A stretch of 56,505 bases of DNA from Ignavibacteria bacterium (GTDB taxonomy: Bacteria > Bacteroidota > Ignavibacteria > Tepidaquicellales > Tepidaquicellaceae), in NCBI GenBank assembly GCA_016929695.1, contig JAFGII010000100.1, positions 1 to 56,505 on the forward strand. Reading direction: 5' to 3'. A program made the translations under genes and the position numbers. The notes beneath the pieces are model-generated. The model was not told the origin of the DNA. It saw only the letters and a list, made by a program, of their open reading frames with translations, and did not search any database. The stretch's first letter is position 1. Each line of letters begins with the position of its first letter. Below, piece after piece: positions 52,763 to 56,505 of the stretch.

Positions 52763-53683
52763 TTAAAAGTATTTCTTAAACCAGTCACCGGTTTTTATAA
52801 TCCCCGCTTTTATTCCCGTCTCCGGTTTCCATAAAAGTTTCTTTCCTGCAAGTTTATTGCTCAGCACACTGCGAACCTGCTCGCCATATATACCGGAGCC
52901 GTGAACTTCTTCTGCTCTGTTGTTTAAATTTTTATTTATTAATCTGAAAAGTTGATTCACGCTCGTCTCCCTGCCCGTACAAATATTGAATATACCCGAA
53001 CCGCGGTAACTTTGTGCAAGCAAATTTGCTTTCACCACATCATCAACAAAAACATAATCCCTCGTCTGGTTTCCGTCTCCGTTTATTACAGGATTTTTTC
53101 CTGCAAGTATCTTTTTGTAAAACACCGAAACAACACCCGCTTCACCTTTCATGCTCTGCCTTGGTCCGAACACGTTGCTGTATCTTAAACATACATATTT
53201 GATTCCGTAGTAACTTCTGAAAAATTCCAGATATTTCTCAACAGTAAGTTTCGATATTCCGTAAGGCGATAATGGTTCTGTTTTATGTTTTTCGTCTGCG
53301 GGAAAATATTCCTGCTCACCGTAAACTGCACCGCCTGATGAAGCAAAAACAACTTTCCTGACTTTGTATTTAACGGCGAGTTTTAAAAGATTGAGCGAGC
53401 CTTCGATATTAATTCTCGCGTCAAATATCGGTTCAGTTTGCGATTTACGTAAGTCTATCTGAGCCGCGTGATGATTGATTACATCAATTTTATTATCCCT
53501 GAAAATTTTCTCGAGATTATCCTTATAAATATCCTTTTTATAAAATTTTGCACGGGGATTGATGTTACCTTTATCTCCGGAAGATAAATTATCCAGTATA
53601 AATACTTTATTCCGGCGTCTTATGTTTGCGTCCGCAATATGTGATGCGATAAACCCCGCTCCGCCCGTTATCAGTATATTCAT
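52763..53683 (-). CDS. UDP-glucose 4-epimerase-like SDR
   Basis: A 306-residue extended SDR of the GalE/UGE type. The NAD motif GGAGFIASH is at 7-15; the catalytic set is Ser115/116 (FASSGGAVYG), Tyr141 and Lys145 (YGISK); NGDGNQTRDYVFVDDV and NICTGRETSVNQL are typical of nucleotide-sugar epimerases. It follows purD by 13 bases in a leftward operon started by a glycosyltransferase, consistent with sugar supply for glycan synthesis. Confidence 0.85.
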   Translation of the reverse strand: MNILITGGAGFIASHIADANIRRRNKVFILDNLSSGDKGNINPRAKFYKKDIYKDNLEKIFRDNKIDVINHHAAQIDLRKSQTEPIFDARINIEGSLNLLKLAVKYKVRKVVFASSGGAVYGEQEYFPADEKHKTEPLSPYGISKLTVEKYLEFFRSYYGIKYVCLRYSNVFGPRQSMKGEAGVVSVFYKKILAGKNPVINGDGNQTRDYVFVDDVVKANLLAQSYRGSGIFNICTGRETSVNQLFRLINKNLNNRAEEVHGSGIYGEQVRSVLSNKLAGKKLLWKPETGIKAGIIKTGDWFKKYF

Positions 53684-53696
53684 CTTTAAAAATTAT

Positions 53697-55001
53697 TCAT
53701 TTTAAAACTCTGTAACCTATGTCCCTCCTGAAATAACAATTTTCAAAATTAATCAATTTAACATTCTCATAGCATTTCCCGATTGCATCTTTATGAGATA
53801 TTTCGCTTAATGCAGTAACTCCGAGTACCCTGCCGCCTGTTGTGATAACCTGTTTGTCTTCATTAAATTTTGTTCCCGAATGAAATACAAAACAATCGTC
53901 GGAAACATTATCCAGACCTGTTATAGTCTTCCCCGTTTCATATCCGTCGGGATATCCTCCTGAAGACAAAATCACACAGCAGGAATATTTGTCGTAGAAT
54001 TCGAGTTTGTATTTTTCAATCCTGTTTTCGACTGATGCAAGCAGTAAATCAAGAAAATCGGACTTAATAAGCGGTAAAACCGCCTGCGTTTCAGGGTCAC
54101 CGAACCTGCAGTTGAATTCAATTACATAAGGTTCTTTTCCGCCGTTTTCCTCGGCTATCATCAATCCGCAGTAGAGACATCCTGTATATTTCCTGTCCCT
54201 GTTTTTCATTTCTCTTAAAACAGGTTTTATGATTTTGTTCTCGATTTTCTTTGTTAATTCTCCGTCAATCTGCTCTGTTAATAAAGGCGCATAAGCCCCC
54301 ATACCGCCGGTGTTTTTGCCTGTATCGCCTTCACCTATTCTCTTGTGGTCCTGTGAAGGCGGTAACAGTAAATAATTTTCACCGTCGGTTACTGCGAATA
54401 ATGATACTTCGTATCCCTGCAGATAACTTTCTATTACAAAACCTGCTCCTGCCTCGCCGAAAATTTTCTCTTTTGTAAAAGAATTTATTGCATTTTCCGC
54501 TTCAGATTTACTGTTAACTATAATTACACCTTTACCGGCGGCTAAACCGTCAGCTTTTATTACGGATGGAAATTTTATTTCATTAATATATTCGAACGCT
54601 TCCTTAAATTTTTCCGAATTAAAACTTCTGAATTTAGCGGTAGGTATCCCCGCATCGTTCATTAATTCTTTCGCAAATATTTTACTGGACTCTATTTCTG
54701 CTGCAAGTTTTCCCGGACCGAAAACTTTAATGCCTGCATCCCTTAATACATCGGCAAGCCCGAGAGATAATGGCAGTTCGGGACCGACAACAACGAAATC
54801 TATTTTTTCGGATTCTGCAAAACTTGTTATTCCTTGTATATCGGATGGTTTTATGTTCACAGGTTTAGAAATCAGGTCAAGCCCGGCAGAGCCGCTTGTG
54901 CAGTATAGTCTTGAATTTGAACTGCGGAAAGATTCTGAATTTATTATTCCTGTCGCTAATGCGTGTTCCCTGCCGCCGTTGCCGGCAATTAATATATTCA
55001 T
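53697..55001 (-). CDS. purD: Phosphoribosylamine-glycine ligase
   Basis: PurD joins glycine to phosphoribosylamine in purine synthesis, using an ATP-grasp fold. The 434 residues begin NILIAGNGGREHALA. Key segments are IKADGLAAGKGVIIV, the ATP-grasp lysine region, QDHKRIGEGDTGKNTGGMGAYAP with its Gly-rich loop, and EFNCRFGDPETQ. It lies between two glycan genes with 13 and 15 base gaps, an odd place for a purine gene but with an intact sequence. Confidence 0.96.
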   Translation of the reverse strand: MNILIAGNGGREHALATGIINSESFRSSNSRLYCTSGSAGLDLISKPVNIKPSDIQGITSFAESEKIDFVVVGPELPLSLGLADVLRDAGIKVFGPGKLAAEIESSKIFAKELMNDAGIPTAKFRSFNSEKFKEAFEYINEIKFPSVIKADGLAAGKGVIIVNSKSEAENAINSFTKEKIFGEAGAGFVIESYLQGYEVSLFAVTDGENYLLLPPSQDHKRIGEGDTGKNTGGMGAYAPLLTEQIDGELTKKIENKIIKPVLREMKNRDRKYTGCLYCGLMIAEENGGKEPYVIEFNCRFGDPETQAVLPLIKSDFLDLLLASVENRIEKYKLEFYDKYSCCVILSSGGYPDGYETGKTITGLDNVSDDCFVFHSGTKFNEDKQVITTGGRVLGVTALSEISHKDAIGKCYENVKLINFENCYFRRDIGYRVLK

Positions 55002-55016
55002 TTTTTTGAAATTATT

Positions 55017-56294
55017 TTAATCTACGTCAAGCAAATAATTGAATTCTCTTGCTATTGATTCTATGTGCTGATGACTGTCGTATTTTTCGACTGTGTTTTC
55101 ATTTGGCATAGGCATTCTGCTTTTATTAAACAACATATAATAATCATATATTGCTTCTGCTATTGTAGCAGGATTATAATCTGTTACAATTTTTGACGCG
55201 CCGTATTCGGTTAAAATATTTTTTGTTACCCCTTCGGGAACAGCCGCCAGAATATTTTTCCTGCTCCCGATGTAATCGCCCAGAACGCCAGGAAATTCCG
55301 CATCGTCGTTTTTGTGCCTTTTAACGTGCAGGAATAATACATCCGATGCAAGAATGTATTTTATTGATTCGTGATGGTTTACGAATCCGGGCATGTAAAA
55401 TGCTTCAAGAATTCCGAAGTCCTTAGCCCTTTTTAATAACTTTCTCGTAACAACTCCAAGATATAAAAATTCGATTTCCTTTAATAATATCGGAGACGCA
55501 TTCAGTAATGACCTTACAGATTTAAAAAGTAAATTCAATCCCCGCGAAGTTTTGCTGCCGACATAGGTTATCCTCATTTTAGTAGTGTAAGGAAGATTTT
55601 TCCTTCTTGCTTCTTCGAAATCCGATTCATAAAATGAATGAGGAACTAAAATTATATCTTCGTATTTGATATTTCCGTATCTCTTTAGAATTAACTCCTT
55701 TATACGACGGTTCGTTGTAATAATTTTGTTGGAATCTTTTACAACCGCTTTTTCCAGTCTGATGTTCATCATTCTGTGAACAGGTGTCGGATAATAATTT
55801 ATTCTGCTGTTATCAACCCAGGCATTGTGGTACTCTGAAACAAGCGGAACTTTATATCTCTTTTTCAACTCTTGTCCAATTAATAAATCTGTATAAGGCG
55901 GTGCGGTAGCCAGAATTAAATCAAAGCCGTTATATTTTTCCCAGATTTCTTCCGCTTTTTTTAGGGCTTTCGCTTTCCAGAAAATTTTTGAATCGGGAAT
56001 AAAAAATATACTCGAAGCAATTTTATTAAATTTTGTGAATCCCTCTTTAAATACTTTTATCTGAACATTTTTGTTGTCGAAAATATTCTCACCGGTTCTT
56101 TCTACTATTATACCTGAATCAATCGCTTCCTTTAATAAGTAGTCATCGAATACAGGAAGTTTGCGCGGGCTGTCGGTCAATATTACCGGCTGCCAGTTGT
56201 ATTCCAGCAAATGTTTTGCAAATTTCAGCGGTCTTAATATCCCGCCGAGACCCATCGGGGGAAAATAATATGCTATTATCAGAACTTTGTTCAT
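55017..56294 (-). CDS. GT4-like glycosyltransferase
   Basis: A 425-residue retaining-type glycosyltransferase (GT-B fold, family 4-like). The N-terminal IIAYYFPPMGLGG and the central strand TYVGSKTSRGLNLLFKSV are typical, and LFLHVKRHKNDDAEFPGVLGDYIGS holds the C-terminal donor-binding acidic region. The acceptor and donor are unknown. It starts the leftward operon with purD and the epimerase. Confidence 0.85.
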   Translation of the reverse strand: MNKVLIIAYYFPPMGLGGILRPLKFAKHLLEYNWQPVILTDSPRKLPVFDDYLLKEAIDSGIIVERTGENIFDNKNVQIKVFKEGFTKFNKIASSIFFIPDSKIFWKAKALKKAEEIWEKYNGFDLILATAPPYTDLLIGQELKKRYKVPLVSEYHNAWVDNSRINYYPTPVHRMMNIRLEKAVVKDSNKIITTNRRIKELILKRYGNIKYEDIILVPHSFYESDFEEARRKNLPYTTKMRITYVGSKTSRGLNLLFKSVRSLLNASPILLKEIEFLYLGVVTRKLLKRAKDFGILEAFYMPGFVNHHESIKYILASDVLFLHVKRHKNDDAEFPGVLGDYIGSRKNILAAVPEGVTKNILTEYGASKIVTDYNPATIAEAIYDYYMLFNKSRMPMPNENTVEKYDSHQHIESIAREFNYLLDVD

Positions 56295-56505
56295 TTAAAA
56301 TCTTAATTGCATAATTTCAAAATAATATTGCAAAATACTTAAATCGCATTCCTTTTTCAATTGTGTAAATCCGTAAAACTTTTTTCTGTTTTTACCTTTA
56401 CTCATCATTCATTCCACGCAAAGAGCGCAAAGTTGAAAAGACCGCAAAGAAAAAAAAATATTTTGTGCTCTTCCGAGAGTTTGTATTTCTTCATTGTTTC
56501 GGATG
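56295..56505. repeat. Right-edge intergenic with CGCAAAG repeats
   Basis: A gene-free right edge, upstream of the leftward glycosyltransferase. CGCAAAG occurs three times within 33 bases (56417, 56426 and 56443), followed by a run of A. This resembles short degenerate intergenic repeats seen in many environmental bacterial genomes. The window ends before any further gene. Confidence 0.45.

Overview
The window is a low-GC chromosomal segment, densely packed with genes, that reads as part of a Gram-negative member of the Bacteroidota/Chlorobiota (FCB) group. An Ignavibacteria-like relative fits best, but no marker here proves this. The pointers are beta-barrel and lipoprotein genes, an Mla-type ATPase, a Lol-type permease, a PpiD-like chaperone, a serine-palmitoyltransferase-like gene next to a ceramide-reductase-like gene, and mixed use of Shine-Dalgarno sites. 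There are no rRNA or tRNA genes, no CRISPR array, no transposase and no phage genes. The organisation is that of a stable core chromosome with a few accessory modules.

Layout. 1-3.3 kb: mlaF-like ATPase, murI-pyrE, and an outer-membrane barrel protein. 3.3-12.6 kb: a surface-polysaccharide block. A leftward operon runs sensor kinase, response regulator, BcsB-like periplasmic protein, membrane GT2 synthase with a GspE/MshEN-like N-terminal domain, and a GT-C membrane protein; a paralogue of the last gene faces it on the other strand. 13-15.7 kb: ftsY-mutL. 15.7-20 kb: a leftward operon anmK, SDR, epimerase, aldehyde dehydrogenase; the last has lost its catalytic Cys. 20.2-22.7 kb: an RsbV/RsbW/RsbU-type partner-switching set. 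22.7-31.7 kb: leftward secreted nuclease, rpsR, LolC/E-type permease, prfB (with the classic programmed +1 frameshift), xerC, topA, smg, ybeY, an unknown protein, and a cold-shock gene.

31.7-34.5 kb is the most unusual part. A leftward run of cobO-like, JAB/MPN peptidase with a transmembrane segment and LysM domain, E2-like ubiquitin-conjugating protein, and a gamma-carbonic-anhydrase-like hexapeptide protein are spaced 5-37 bases apart. The E2 keeps its Cys and HPN motif, and the JAB keeps its metal ligands, so this looks like a bacterial conjugation/deconjugation pair in which the peptidase is tied to the envelope. No E1 or ubiquitin-like modifier is visible in the window.

34.6-40 kb: dCMP deaminase and a nucleotide-kinase-like protein with overlapping genes, a lipoprotein, the serine-palmitoyltransferase-like gene, and divergently the reductase-like SDR followed by argS. 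40.4-45.5 kb: a giant alpha-2-macroglobulin with an intact thioester motif. 45.7-56.3 kb: CDGSH iron-sulfur protein, alpha/beta hydrolase, APC transporter with a soluble tail, PpiD-like foldase, a lipoprotein, and a leftward operon of glycosyltransferase, purD and epimerase. Short CGCAAAG-type degenerate repeats lie in the gaps near the right end.
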